From the NCBI RefSeq assembly GCF_016918855.1, contig NZ_JADKYB010000001.1, positions 186,001 through 250,000 on the forward strand: a stretch of 64,000 nt of DNA, in the 5' to 3' direction. Numbering within the stretch: the stretch's first letter is position 1; each line of letters opens with the position of its first letter. The DNA is from Actinacidiphila acididurans (GTDB lineage: Bacteria; Actinomycetota; Actinomycetes; Streptomycetales; Streptomycetaceae). A model generated the notes under the pieces. It searched no databases, had not been told where the DNA came from, and was given only the letters and a program-made list of their open reading frames with translations. Below, one piece after another: positions 17,520-25,524 of this stretch. The translations under genes were made by a program, and so were the position numbers.

Positions 17520-17706
17520 GGACGGTGATGGCCGCCATTGTTGTGGCGAGCTGGTTTTCGTCGACCGCTGCGAAGGCGGACATCATCGCAGCCAGTGTGT
17601 CGCCGCCACCGCCGGCCACCCGGGTGAGCATGGGGTCTGCGTTGGCGATCCGCCAGTTGCGCGTTCCGTCAGTGACGAAGTCCAGGGGCCCGGAGACGGC
17701 GATCAC
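17520..17706 (-). pseudogene. Hydroxyethylthiazole kinase (ThiM) fragment
   Basis: The frame reads IAVSGPLDFVTDGTRNWRIA, NADPMLTRVAGGGGDTLAAM and MSAFAAVDE. This is the stretch of ThiM around the anion hole and catalytic loop, where functional enzymes have GTGC followed by LG/LS; here the catalytic Cys is lost (GGGGD). Both ends of the 260-residue enzyme are missing. A remnant only. Confidence 0.6.
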
Positions 17707-17720
17707 GCCGCCGGTCCTGC

Positions 17721-18085
17721 GGACACCCGCAGCACAGGACGACTACCGCGCGCGGCGGCTCAGGCCCGCGCCGGCGTGGCTGGAGCGGCGCGCGGGCTGC
17801 CAGAACACGAGAAACGGTAACCGACAAGTCACTGGATGTAACTGAGGTGGGCCCAGCCGTCCTCAGCGTCGGGGGAGGCGGTAAGGACGGATCATCCCCG
17901 CGGCGGGCAGACCGGCCACGGACCCTCGCACGCGCATCGCATGGCTGGGAGCAGGACTCTCCGGGACCCGCGCCTACGCGTTCTTGAGCACGGGGGTAGC
18001 GGTGCGAGGCCGGCTCGGGCCGGTCGCCGGGGGCCAGGATCCAGGTGTCGGGGTTGGCTAAACGCTACGTCTGCTCCCGGCCAGT
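17721..18085. other. Intergenic region, no supported gene
   Basis: About 360 nt between the ThiM fragment and the phosphatase stop codon. Only shadow frames are present and no regulatory motif is recognised. Confidence 0.4.
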
Positions 18086-19249
18086 TCAGCCGGTGCCGTC
18101 CGCCGTGTCGCGCCGGAGGGCCACCAGTGCCACGTCGTCGCGCAGCCGCCCGGATACGTGGGCGAGCAGGTCCGCCGTCATCGCCTTGAGAAGGGGTTCC
18201 GGGTGGTGGTCGGCGGCCCGCACGCGGGCCCGCTCCAGCAGGGGGTAGAACGAGCCGTGCCGGTCGCGGGCCTCGGTGACGCCGTCGGTGTAGAGCAGCA
18301 GCCGGTCGCCGGGGGCGAAGTCGAAGGAGCTGACCACGTACGTGCTGTCGGCCAGCCCGCCCAGGCCGAGCGGCGGCGCGGACTCCTGCGCCTGGAGGTA
18401 GTGCGCCTGGCCGCCGCGCAGTCGCAGCGGCGGGGGGTGACCGCAGTTGATCAGGTGGACGTACGGTGCGCCGTCCGGGATCTCGATGATCGCGGCGGTG
18501 GCGAAGCGCTCCCCGGCGTCACCGCCGCTCCCGGCGTGCTCGGCAAGGCCCCAGCGGACGCTGTCCTCCAGCCATGCCACGAGTTCGGGCAGCGGATCCT
18601 GCCGGTGGGCGGCGGCCCGGAACGCCCCCAGTACCGTCTCGGTGTCCCCCACGGATTCGAGTCCGTGGCCGCGCACGTCGCCGATCAGCAGGCGGGTGGC
18701 ATCCGAGGTACGGGCCACGGCGTACAGGTCGCCGCCCACCCGCGTGGCGCTTTCCGCCGCCAGGTACTCGGCGGCAATGGACAGGTGGCCGGCCCGCCGG
18801 GGCAGGGGGCGCAGGACGACGCCCTGCGTGACGTCCGACACCCGCCGCGTCCGCGCGAGCAGCCGGGCGAAGATCACCAGCAGCACCGACAGCAGCACCA
18901 GCGATCCCACCTCCACGAGCACGCTCTCGCTGCCCAGCGTGTGGCGTTCGAGTCCGGCCGAGGTCAGCGCGAGCACCGCCAGCAGGGCCGTCACCGCTCC
19001 GGCGCGCGGACCGGCGAACGCCGCGGCCAGCGCGACCGGCACCACGAGCACGTGGGCGAGATGGATGTCGCCCGGCAGGAAGGCGTCCGCCACGGGCACG
19101 CCGACGATCAGCGCGGCCGACAGCAGGAAAACGGCCAGCCGGGCACGCCCCGGCGGCTCCGGCCACGCCGCTGGGGGGAGGGCCCGGCGGCCCGTGCGCC
19201 ACCCTTCCCGTCGCGTATGCCGGTTCGTCTCCTCACCAGATTCGGCCAT
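18086..19249 (-). CDS. SpoIIE-type PP2C serine phosphatase, membrane-anchored
   Basis: 387 residues. A basic N-terminus is followed by four to five hydrophobic segments at about residues 36-135, then the PP2C-SpoIIE catalytic domain: metal-binding aspartates in GGDLYAVA and GDVRGHGL, then INCGHPPP, LYTDGVTEA and RDDVALVAL. Such enzymes dephosphorylate anti-anti-sigma factors in partner-switching pathways, and the membrane part could sense stress. It overlaps by 17 nt a small upstream gene (19233-19469) and so is translationally coupled to it. No anti-sigma or anti-anti-sigma gene is adjacent, so the partner is elsewhere. Confidence 0.92.
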   Translation of the reverse strand: MAESGEETNRHTRREGWRTGRRALPPAAWPEPPGRARLAVFLLSAALIVGVPVADAFLPGDIHLAHVLVVPVALAAAFAGPRAGAVTALLAVLALTSAGLERHTLGSESVLVEVGSLVLLSVLLVIFARLLARTRRVSDVTQGVVLRPLPRRAGHLSIAAEYLAAESATRVGGDLYAVARTSDATRLLIGDVRGHGLESVGDTETVLGAFRAAAHRQDPLPELVAWLEDSVRWGLAEHAGSGGDAGERFATAAIIEIPDGAPYVHLINCGHPPPLRLRGGQAHYLQAQESAPPLGLGGLADSTYVVSSFDFAPGDRLLLYTDGVTEARDRHGSFYPLLERARVRAADHHPEPLLKAMTADLLAHVSGRLRDDVALVALRRDTADGTG

Positions 19250-19469
19250 GGGGTCGGAACAGGTGAATCATCCCCATTGTTCCCCCCTCCTTCGGGGGGG
19301 TGCCGTCGAGGCGCTTGAGCAGGAGGGCACGCAGCCCGCGCGTGCCCTCCTGGCCGACGAAGCCGAGGATGTCGATGGTCTTGCGGGTGGCCAGGGGCAG
19401 GTGGTCCAGGTCCTCGTCGCGCAGCACGATCACCCGTCCGTCCGGCGCCTGCCAGCTGCGTGCAAACAC
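19233..19469 (-). CDS. Small conserved hypothetical protein coupled to the phosphatase
   Basis: 78 residues from GTG 19469: MFARSWQAPDGRVIVLRDED, then LDHLPLATRKTIDILGFVGQ. It ends inside the first codons of the phosphatase gene (17-nt overlap). A longer frame extends to 19661, but its first part is antisense to the divergent gene at 19500, so the short form is preferred. I do not recognise a named family. The tight coupling suggests a role with the phosphatase, perhaps in regulation (inference). Confidence 0.5.
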   Translation of the reverse strand: MFARSWQAPDGRVIVLRDEDLDHLPLATRKTIDILGFVGQEGTRGLRALLLKRLDGTPPKEGGTMGMIHLFRPHGRIW

Positions 19470-19499
19470 GGCCGATCGTGAGTCCCCGGACGGGTCGCG

Positions 19500-19859
19500 G
19501 TGAACGGCACGGTGCTCTACGACCCGGCGGGCCTGATCGAGGCCGGCCTGCCCTTCGATCGCGCCCCGTACGAGGCGCTCGTGGCCGCCGTGCTGGCCTG
19601 GCAGGCCCCCGGACTTCCCCCGTGCGACTACGCGCAGATCGCCGTGCAACTGACCGGTCACGTTCGTGCGGTGGCCGCCGACGTCCAGCGCCGCGTTGCC
19701 CGGCTGCCGCCCGACAGCGGCCGCCGGTTTCTCGCCGAAGCCGTCCTGGGGGAGACCGAACGGCGCCTGGCCGCCCGCCTGGAGGCGACCGCGGCGTGCG
19801 CGATGGACCGTGCACGGCTGGTGCGGGTGCTGTACGAACGGCTGGACCGCCTCACATAA
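19500..19859 (+). CDS. DUF6415-like protein
   Basis: 119 residues from GTG 19500. The pattern YEALVAAVLAWQAPGLPPCD, QIAVQLTGHVRAVAADVQRR and ARLVRVLYERLDRL resembles the DUF6415 family, widespread in Streptomyces near regulators and natural product genes but of unknown function. It is divergent from the small gene/phosphatase pair with only 30 nt between starts, so promoters must overlap the coding ends. No membrane segment or signal peptide. Confidence 0.7.
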   Translation: MNGTVLYDPAGLIEAGLPFDRAPYEALVAAVLAWQAPGLPPCDYAQIAVQLTGHVRAVAADVQRRVARLPPDSGRRFLAEAVLGETERRLAARLEATAACAMDRARLVRVLYERLDRLT

Positions 19860-20083
19860 CAGCGTCGGTCCGTGGCTGCCCGGCTACGCGGCGGTTCATA
19901 ACCGTCGTGCGGCAGTCGACGGGAGGCGGCGGGCAGGCCATGCGGGGCGTCGGAGGTGATCTCGCCGCGCGCAGCGACGACAGCCGTTCGTCGTCCCGTT
20001 GCTCGTCGTGATGGTGATCATGATGACCACCTTGCGGGGAGTCAGCCCAAGGCCCGGCAGTCGTGGAACGTCCGTTCGCCGGT

Positions 20084-20683
20084 TCAGGTGGCTCGGCGTG
20101 AGGCGTGGCGGGCGACTGCGAGGTTGATGTGGGTGGGCAGTACGTCCTGGCGTATGGCTTGGCCGGCGCGCTGTGTGGCCATTGCCACGCTGTCCAGGAC
20201 GGGCGCGGGATCACCGTCCGGGTCGAGTGTGAGATCGATCCGTGCTTCTGCGTGACTGCGTGGCCCGCTCAGAGTTGCTCGCGCGTGCAGGACGCCGCTC
20301 AGGTTGCGGAGGTCGTCGGTGAGAGCGTCGCTGACCACGGTGTCGTCGATCCGCGCCGCAGACGGCGGGCTGCCGGGAAGCGGCAGGGCGCGATGGCGTC
20401 GGCCGCGGGCGGTTTGGGCCAGCAGCCATGCCAGGGCGAGGAGCAGCAGGGTGGCGAGGGCGGCGATGGTGGCCGGCCACCACCAGTTCTGGCCGGCCCA
20501 CCGGGTCTGGTCGCCGTGGGGGACCAGGGCATCGTGCTCGCTGGTCAGTGGCCAGCCGCCGGGCGGGGTGAGGTTCCAGTGGCGGTAGATGGCGGTACCG
20601 CCCGCCAGCACGAGGAGTCCGCCGCCCAGCACGATGATGCCGGTCAGCGCCAGGAGCACGCGGTTGATCGTGGTGCGCATCAT
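20084..20683 (-). CDS. amaP: AmaP-like alkaline shock membrane anchor protein
   Basis: 199 residues with two N-terminal membrane helices at about residues 8-30 (VLLALTGIIVLGGGLLVLAG) and 66-90 (ATIAALATLLLLALAWLLA), then an Asp23-like cytoplasmic domain ending in ARHASRRAT. AmaP anchors Asp23 to the membrane in Gram-positive bacteria. Last gene of a five-gene minus-strand run (22648 to 20084), all of the same functional theme, so likely an operon. ATG 20683 has AAGGAAGG upstream. Confidence 0.82.
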   Translation of the reverse strand: MMRTTINRVLLALTGIIVLGGGLLVLAGGTAIYRHWNLTPPGGWPLTSEHDALVPHGDQTRWAGQNWWWPATIAALATLLLLALAWLLAQTARGRRHRALPLPGSPPSAARIDDTVVSDALTDDLRNLSGVLHARATLSGPRSHAEARIDLTLDPDGDPAPVLDSVAMATQRAGQAIRQDVLPTHINLAVARHASRRAT

Positions 20684-20743
20684 CGCCTTCCTTTCTGTCC
20701 ACTCTTTGTGATCCGCTTCTGCTCGTGACAGATCCGGTCGGGG

Positions 20744-21445
20744 TCACGTTGGGCTGCGCCGTACGTGGATCGTCTGCTTCGGTGGGTGGGCCAGGCGCAG
20801 TTGCCCGGAGGCGGCGTCCCCAACCGTCTTGGTGAGTTCTGCCTTCACGTCGGCGGGATCGCGGAAGCGCACCTCGGCGCGGACGTGGATCCGGTGCCGG
20901 CCCACACGCACACGGGCGGCTGAGGTTCCGGGGACGCTCATGGTGGCGTCGCGCAGGATCAGTGCTGCACTCCTGCGGTCCACCACGGCCCGCATTCCTG
21001 CGGGGCCGCCGGCGGGGACCTTCATGGGAAGCTTGCCACGGTTGCCGCGGGTCAGGGCGAGGATGAGCAGCACCAGGCCGAGGGCGGCTGCGACGGCCGC
21101 GCCGGTGAGGATCCAGACGTCGTCGACCGGCCGGGTGGCGAGTTCGTTGCTCAGGGTGGTCCACCACGTGTTCGCGCGGTTTCCTGCGCGCGTCCAGACC
21201 GCTTCGAAGAGCAGCGCCCCGCAGGCGAGCGCCGTCAGCGAGGCGGTCACCGCGGAAGCGACGCGGCGGGCGCTCCGGGGCCGGCGTGAACTCGGTGCGG
21301 GCGATTGCCGTTTCGCGGATGCGGACCGGGAGGGTCGCGGGGACGGGTCTTGCGGGGTGCCGGGCGGCGGTCCGCCGACCCCAGGCGCCGGGCCTTCCCT
21401 CTGCTGATGCGCGGGCTCCCCCTGGAGAATGCGGCGGGTGCTCAT
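20744..21445 (-). CDS. DUF6286-containing membrane protein of the Asp23/AmaP locus
   Basis: 233 residues. A 60-residue Pro/Ser/Arg-rich N-terminus precedes a first helix at about 63-84 (VASAVTASLTALACGALLFE) and a second at about 112-133. The C-terminal domain holds SVPGTSAARVRVGRHRIHVR and ends in TIHVRRSPT, as in DUF6286 proteins associated with alkaline-shock genes. It lies 60 nt upstream of amaP and 18 nt downstream of the Asp23-like gene. Probably part of the same membrane-bound complex. Confidence 0.78.
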   Translation of the reverse strand: MSTRRILQGEPAHQQREGPAPGVGGPPPGTPQDPSPRPSRSASAKRQSPAPSSRRPRSARRVASAVTASLTALACGALLFEAVWTRAGNRANTWWTTLSNELATRPVDDVWILTGAAVAAALGLVLLILALTRGNRGKLPMKVPAGGPAGMRAVVDRRSAALILRDATMSVPGTSAARVRVGRHRIHVRAEVRFRDPADVKAELTKTVGDAASGQLRLAHPPKQTIHVRRSPT

Positions 21446-21463
21446 GCTCGTCCCCTCATGCGT

Positions 21464-21862
21464 TCAGCGAACGCGGCGCTGTCGCAGGCTCTCTTTCAGC
21501 ACGAGGCGGCGTACGGACACCGTCGTGTCGTCGATGTGCAGGCCGGTCAGGTGGCAGACCCGCTGGGTGATGTCGTGGGCGAGAGTGCTGCAGGCTCCCG
21601 CGATGTCGAGGGGGTAGGTCAGGTCCACCCGGACCGTGATGCGAGCCCTGCCGTGGTGCACGGTGGCCGAGCAGCGCGGAGGGTGCAGCCCGGCGCGGGC
21701 AGGCGGCATGCCTTCCCAGCGGGTCAGGGCTTCGCGAGCCGCTCGGCTGGTGAGCCGGGCCACGACCCGGCCCGGGATCACCGCCGCGCCGCGCACGGCA
21801 GCCTCGGGAAGCGGCTCGCCGCCGCCGTCGACGGCCTTCAGGTCAGGTGGTTGGTCGCTCAC
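21464..21862 (-). CDS. Asp23/Gls24-family protein
   Basis: 132 residues. It has the Asp23 pattern: AAVIPGRVVARLTSRAAREA, TVHHGRARITVRVDLTYPLD and THDITQ-like helix (LAHDITQRVCHLTGLHIDD). The family forms envelope-stress assemblies. It overlaps by 4 nt the end of the preceding gene at 21859-21862, so translation is coupled. Compared with the Asp23 gene at 22187 it is shorter and lacks the long acidic tail. Confidence 0.82.
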   Translation of the reverse strand: MSDQPPDLKAVDGGGEPLPEAAVRGAAVIPGRVVARLTSRAAREALTRWEGMPPARAGLHPPRCSATVHHGRARITVRVDLTYPLDIAGACSTLAHDITQRVCHLTGLHIDDTTVSVRRLVLKESLRQRRVR

Positions 21863-22146
21863 CGCACACGCACCTTGTGGCCGTTATGCGTGCCGGTCGT
21901 GTAACCGCCGCTGCCGGATGCGCTGCGGTTCGCGGAGGCGCCGCGCCGACGTTCGGAGCCCTGGCGCAGATCTTCCGCACGATTGTGAAGGTAGTCGGCG
22001 GCTGCTCCACCGTGGTGGAACAGATAGCCCGCTGCCAGGCCGGCCAGGCCCACCACGGCGACGACGACGAATGCGCCGAATCCGCCGAAGTAGCCTGCGA
22101 AACCCAGGGCCAGGCCGGTCAGGAGCCCTGTTGTGGTGGCTTTCAT
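21859..22146 (-). CDS. Small membrane protein, DUF2273-like
   Basis: 95 residues from ATG 22146, which has GGAGGAG upstream; longer frames to 22242 lack this. Two hydrophobic Gly-rich segments (LLTGLALGFAGYFGGFGAFV and VAVVGLAGLAAGYLFHHGG) are followed by a basic tail with YTTGTHNGHKVRVR. DUF2273-type small membrane proteins accompany Asp23 and AmaP in many Firmicutes and actinobacteria. The ATGA overlap with the next gene indicates coupling. Confidence 0.75.
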   Translation of the reverse strand: MKATTTGLLTGLALGFAGYFGGFGAFVVVAVVGLAGLAAGYLFHHGGAAADYLHNRAEDLRQGSERRRGASANRSASGSGGYTTGTHNGHKVRVR

Positions 22147-22186
22147 CGCTCTCCTCCGCTCTGCTCGCAGGGTGCCGACACCGCGG

Positions 22187-22648
22187 TCATGCGACGCGCC
22201 GCCCGCTGTCCTGCTCCTCGTCTCCGCTGCTGCTGCCGTCATCGGGGATGTCGATGTCGTCGACGGCGACGTTCACCTCGACGACTTCGAGGCCGGTCAT
22301 GCGTTCCAGGGCGGAGATGACATTGACGCGTACGTCGGCGACGACATCGGCGATGGAGTAGCCGTAGTCGATGACGACGTCGAGGTCGACGGCAGCCTGC
22401 TCTTTCCCCACCTCGACGTGGACACCGCGGGTGATGCTGGGCTGGGTTCCCGGCATCCGCTCCCGGACGCCGCCGATGGTCCGGGCCATGCCGGCGCCCA
22501 GGTTGTGGATGCCGGGGACCTCACGGGCGGCTATGCCCGCCATCTTCTCCACGACGCTGTCCGCGATGGTGGTGCTTCCCCGGTCCTCCGGGGGGCGCAG
22601 TTCGTTCTTGCGCTTGTCGGTGTCGGGGCGGGTTGCCGTATCGGTCAT
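22187..22648 (-). CDS. Asp23/Gls24-family envelope stress protein
   Basis: 153 residues, first gene of the minus-strand run. Core motifs of Asp23 are clear: GSTTIADSVVEKMAGIAARE, VPGIHNLG, RGVHVEVGKEQAAVDLDVVI, DYGYSIADVVADVRVNV and GLEVVEVNVAVDDI. The C-terminus is acidic (DEEQD). ATG 22648 is preceded by GGAGGAG. The protein is expected to be abundant and membrane-associated through AmaP. The divergent ECF sigma gene starts 180 nt away, so this gap holds promoters in both directions. Confidence 0.9.
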   Translation of the reverse strand: MTDTATRPDTDKRKNELRPPEDRGSTTIADSVVEKMAGIAAREVPGIHNLGAGMARTIGGVRERMPGTQPSITRGVHVEVGKEQAAVDLDVVIDYGYSIADVVADVRVNVISALERMTGLEVVEVNVAVDDIDIPDDGSSSGDEEQDSGRRVA

Positions 22649-22830
22649 GAGCTGGCTCCTCCCGGGTGCTGCGGGCGCCTGTCGAAGCCCGTCACTGAAT
22701 TGGACGCATATGGGTGGAAAACGTCACACTTTTCTGTGAAGCAGTTCAGCTGGCAGGCCAGGATGCGGATGATCCCGCCGGCCAGCGGATCCCCGCTGGA
22801 CAGGCCGCCAGAAGTCCGGGGAAGTGATCC

Positions 22831-23478
22831 GTGGATGTGCCGGAAAGCGGAACGTTCTCCTCGCCCCGGTGGGCCGGGGAAGACCTGGCCGGTGCGGAGG
22901 ACGGGCGATCTCCTGTGCCGGAGGACGCCGGCGACGGTGATCTGGACGACGCCGTGCTGTCGGCGCGTGCCGCCGAGGGCGACGACGACGCCTTCGCGGT
23001 CCTGGTCCACCGTTGGAGCCCGCCGTTGCTGGCGGTTGCCTACCACATGCTGGGCAACCTCCCCGATGCCGAGGACGCCGTGCAGGACACCTTCATCCGG
23101 GCGTGGCGGCGCCTGCCGCAGTTCCGCGGGGACGCGGCGTTCGGCACCTGGATGTACCGCATTGCCACCAACCGGTGCCTCACCGTCCTGCGAGCACGCG
23201 CCTCCTCGGTGCCGCTCGACGCTGTTCCCGAAGCGATGGCTCACGACGCGGCCGGTGAGCCGGAACGTGCCGCCGAGAGCGAGGCCGCCACGCAGGCGCT
23301 GTCGAAGGCTCTGGCCGCTCTGCCGCCGGAGCAGCGGGCGTGCTGGGTCCTGCGGGAACTGCACGGCCTGTCCTACGCGGAGATCGCGCAGGTGACCGGA
23401 ATGAGTGAGCCGACAGTACGCGGCCGGCTCTTCAGGGCCCGCCGCACCTTGATGAGGGAGATGGCCGCATGGCGATGA
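22831..23478 (+). CDS. ECF sigma factor
   Basis: 215 residues from GTG 22831. Region 2: LVHRWSPPLLAVAYHMLGNL and DAEDAVQDTFIRAWRRLPQF. Region 4: LSYAEIAQVTGMSEPTVRGR with RLFRARRTLM. A 45-residue acidic N-terminal extension precedes region 2. It overlaps by 10 nt the next gene, which has a zinc-ligand-like Cys pattern and may be its anti-sigma partner. Divergence from the Asp23 operon and the Asp23-like genes that follow suggest it directs this locus under envelope stress (inference). Confidence 0.92.
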   Translation: MDVPESGTFSSPRWAGEDLAGAEDGRSPVPEDAGDGDLDDAVLSARAAEGDDDAFAVLVHRWSPPLLAVAYHMLGNLPDAEDAVQDTFIRAWRRLPQFRGDAAFGTWMYRIATNRCLTVLRARASSVPLDAVPEAMAHDAAGEPERAAESEAATQALSKALAALPPEQRACWVLRELHGLSYAEIAQVTGMSEPTVRGRLFRARRTLMREMAAWR

Positions 23479-24125
23479 CCGATACCGGTGCCGCCTTTCC
23501 CGGCCCCGCCCGGCGGGCGCGTGCCGCCGATCCGGCCGGCCTGGTGGGCGATGAGCGGCTGCCGTGCGGCCGCCTGGTCGGTGACGCCTGGAAGCAGGCC
23601 CGCGCCCACCCCTATGACCCCGATCCGCACACCGCGAACTGTCCCCACTGCCAGCAGGCGACAGAAGGGCTCGCATCGCTCGATCGGGCCACGCGTGTCC
23701 TGCGGACACGGCGCCCCGGCGCCCGGGCGGTCGCAGACCGGGTCATCGCCGCCGTGCGCGCCGAGACCCGCCTCGGCGCGCTGATTCCGCTCGACGACTC
23801 CGCCCGAGACCTGCGGATCGCCGAGATCCCGGCGGCCAAGGTCCTGCGCAGCGCCGCCGACCGGATCCACGGCGTGCGGGCGGCCAGCTGCCGGCTGACG
23901 CCCCGCGGCGACGGCACCACGGTGGACATCGCCATGACCCTCGCCGCCACTCTCGACCGGCCGCTGCCGGAACGTGGCGCCGAAGTCCGCGAGGCGGTAG
24001 CCTACGCGGCCCGACGGCAACTCGGCCTCGCCGCCGGGCGCATCGATGTGAAGTTCACCGCCGTCATTGAGACCGCGGCGCCCGCCACCGCTGGGCTCTC
24101 CTCACGCAATGCGAGCCGGCCATGA
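23469..24125 (+). CDS. Asp23/Gls24-like protein with an anti-sigma-like Cys motif
   Basis: 218 residues. The first about 60 residues contain HTANCPHCQQA, an H-x3-C-x2-C pattern like that of ZAS anti-sigma factors. The C-terminal two thirds resembles Asp23: AAKVLRSAADRIHGVRAASC, TVDIAMTLAATLDRPLPERG and VREAVAYAARRQLGLAAGRI. The start lies within the end of the ECF sigma gene, so the two are translated together. A fusion of an anti-sigma zinc motif to an Asp23 domain would link envelope state to the sigma factor (inference). Confidence 0.72.
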   Translation: MAMTDTGAAFPGPARRARAADPAGLVGDERLPCGRLVGDAWKQARAHPYDPDPHTANCPHCQQATEGLASLDRATRVLRTRRPGARAVADRVIAAVRAETRLGALIPLDDSARDLRIAEIPAAKVLRSAADRIHGVRAASCRLTPRGDGTTVDIAMTLAATLDRPLPERGAEVREAVAYAARRQLGLAAGRIDVKFTAVIETAAPATAGLSSRNASRP

Positions 24126-24589
24126 CGAACCTCGACACCCTCAGCATCCAACAGGTCGCTGCGCGCGCTGCCTTGACGGTTTCCGGAGTCGCCGAGCTCC
24201 AGCCCGGCCTTGGCCAGTGCCTGGCCGGAGCCGCAGCCTGGGTCCGCCGCGGCACGGGCGCACCGCCCGCGCCGGCCGCAGGCGGTGTTCATGCCCACCA
24301 CATGCCCGGACGCGGCGGCTGGACCATCGAAGTCCGCTGCGTACTGCACGGTGACCGCCGAGTGCTGGACGTCGCACGCGACGTCCACGACCAGGTGCGG
24401 ACGGCGATCACTTCACACATGGCCGGGCACACTTCGCCGGAACCAGTGCAGGTCGCGGTGACCGTCACCCGCATCGCCGACTTCCGCGCAGGGACCCCTG
24501 ACATCGAGCTGCCGGGGCGCTGCACAAGCAGCAGGGGCAGCAGCACCGAGGGGTTTGGGCCGACCCCCTGGAGGCACCGTGGCCAGTGA
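24122..24589 (+). CDS. Asp23/Gls24-like protein
   Basis: 155 residues, starting with an ATGA overlap to the preceding gene. Motifs are degenerate but follow the family order: SIQQVAARAALTVSGVAELQ, GWTIEVRCVLHGDRRVLDVA, RDVHDQVRTAITSHM and PVQVAVTVTRIADF. The last about 25 residues are basic and low complexity. Third gene of the sigma operon; no terminator is obvious in the 220 nt that follow. Confidence 0.72.
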   Translation: MTNLDTLSIQQVAARAALTVSGVAELQPGLGQCLAGAAAWVRRGTGAPPAPAAGGVHAHHMPGRGGWTIEVRCVLHGDRRVLDVARDVHDQVRTAITSHMAGHTSPEPVQVAVTVTRIADFRAGTPDIELPGRCTSSRGSSTEGFGPTPWRHRGQ

Positions 24590-24811
24590 CAACTACCCGG
24601 TCGGCTGGTTCCGCATTGAGCTTGGTTTTCAACCTCGCCGCTTGCCGGCAGGCGTCATGCCCGTCGACCGTGTCCACCTCCTGGCCGAAGTGCCTGTGGC
24701 GGCTCGCCTCCGCGCCTCACCGTCGGGGGTTCCGGAACGCCTGTACGCCGTAGGTCCTTCGCGTGAGAGTCCCGAAAGTGCGTTGGCGTCCGGGGCGGCT
24801 TACAAGTCATC

Positions 24812-24955
24812 TCATTTGGTGAGTCGGCGGTAGCAGATGAGAGTGCAGGCGATGCTGGCGAAGGCGAGGAAGTGGTCGGCTTTGCGTTCGTAGCGGCGGT
24901 GGAGTCCTCGGCAGCCGGCGAGCCAGGCCGTTGGGTCGGCCGCGCGGTGAGGTGC
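24812..24955 (-). pseudogene. Transposase C-terminal fragment (IS5/IS1647-like)
   Basis: The frame reads WLAGCRGLHRRYERKADHFL, AFASIACTLICYRRLTK and stops at 24812. This is the standard C-terminus of IS5-group transposases. Immediately upstream on the same strand lies the 3' end of a group II intron, so the intron appears to have sat within or next to the transposase gene. Confidence 0.75.
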
Positions 24956-24995
24956 CTGCCGTGCAAGCGGGTCCTGTTCCGCGCGGCCTCCCGCC

Positions 24996-25030
24996 GAACC
25001 GGACATGACGGTTTCCCGGTCATCCGGCTC
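24996..25030 (-). ncRNA. Group II intron domain V
   Basis: Read on the minus strand, GAGCCGGATGACCGG, the tetraloop GAAA, then CCGTCATGTCCGGTTC form the 35-nt hairpin typical of domain V, including the AGC-containing base and a GNRA loop. It lies just after the intron protein stop at 25039, the expected place. The upstream intron domains are missing, so splicing is not possible. Confidence 0.65.
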
Positions 25031-25038
25031 TCCCGTGA

Positions 25039-25455
25039 CTACTGCGTGAGTGGTCTGGCCGGCCGTTCTGAGTGGATGCGGTCGTGGCAGGTGTCGCAGG
25101 CCACGACGGTTTTGCGGCGTCGGTGGAGCATGACGCGCGCCCAGTCGGAAGGCTGCCGTCCGGCATGTGCGAGGTCGGCGAGGGCTCGGACATGGTGCAC
25201 TTGCACATTGCCTTTGCTTCCGCAGATTTCGCAGGTATCCGCCAGGAGTCTTGCGATGAGTTCCTTTTGCGGATAGTCCACCCTTGCCGGCTCGCGGTCG
25301 GCGATCCGTGCCGTCCGCTGCCGTTGGAGAGGAATTCCACCGAACCGTGCCACCAGTGGTTTCCTGTTCTTCCGTTCGATGCGGGCCTCGAAACAGACTC
25401 GGGGCCCGTTGGGGGTGTCGATTCGGGCCTTGTGTTTGGCGGCCATCTTCGGCAC
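25039..25455 (-). pseudogene. Group II intron-encoded reverse transcriptase/maturase, C-terminal fragment
   Basis: About 139 residues, continuing open to roughly 25500 (LAAKHRSSVPKMAAKHKARI). It contains the maturase tail (RKPLVARFGGIPLQRQ) and a complete C-terminal HNH endonuclease-like domain: CEICG, VQVHHVRALADL and VACDTCHDRIH. The reverse transcriptase domain is absent, cut off at the PLD gene. It is followed by domain V RNA. A 5'-truncated intron, as often results from incomplete retrohoming. Confidence 0.75.
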
Positions 25456-25524
25456 CGACGAACGGTGCTTGGCCGCAAGAGTCAGGGTGAGGAGCCAGGT
25501 GACGGACGAGGTCGAACCCCGGGC

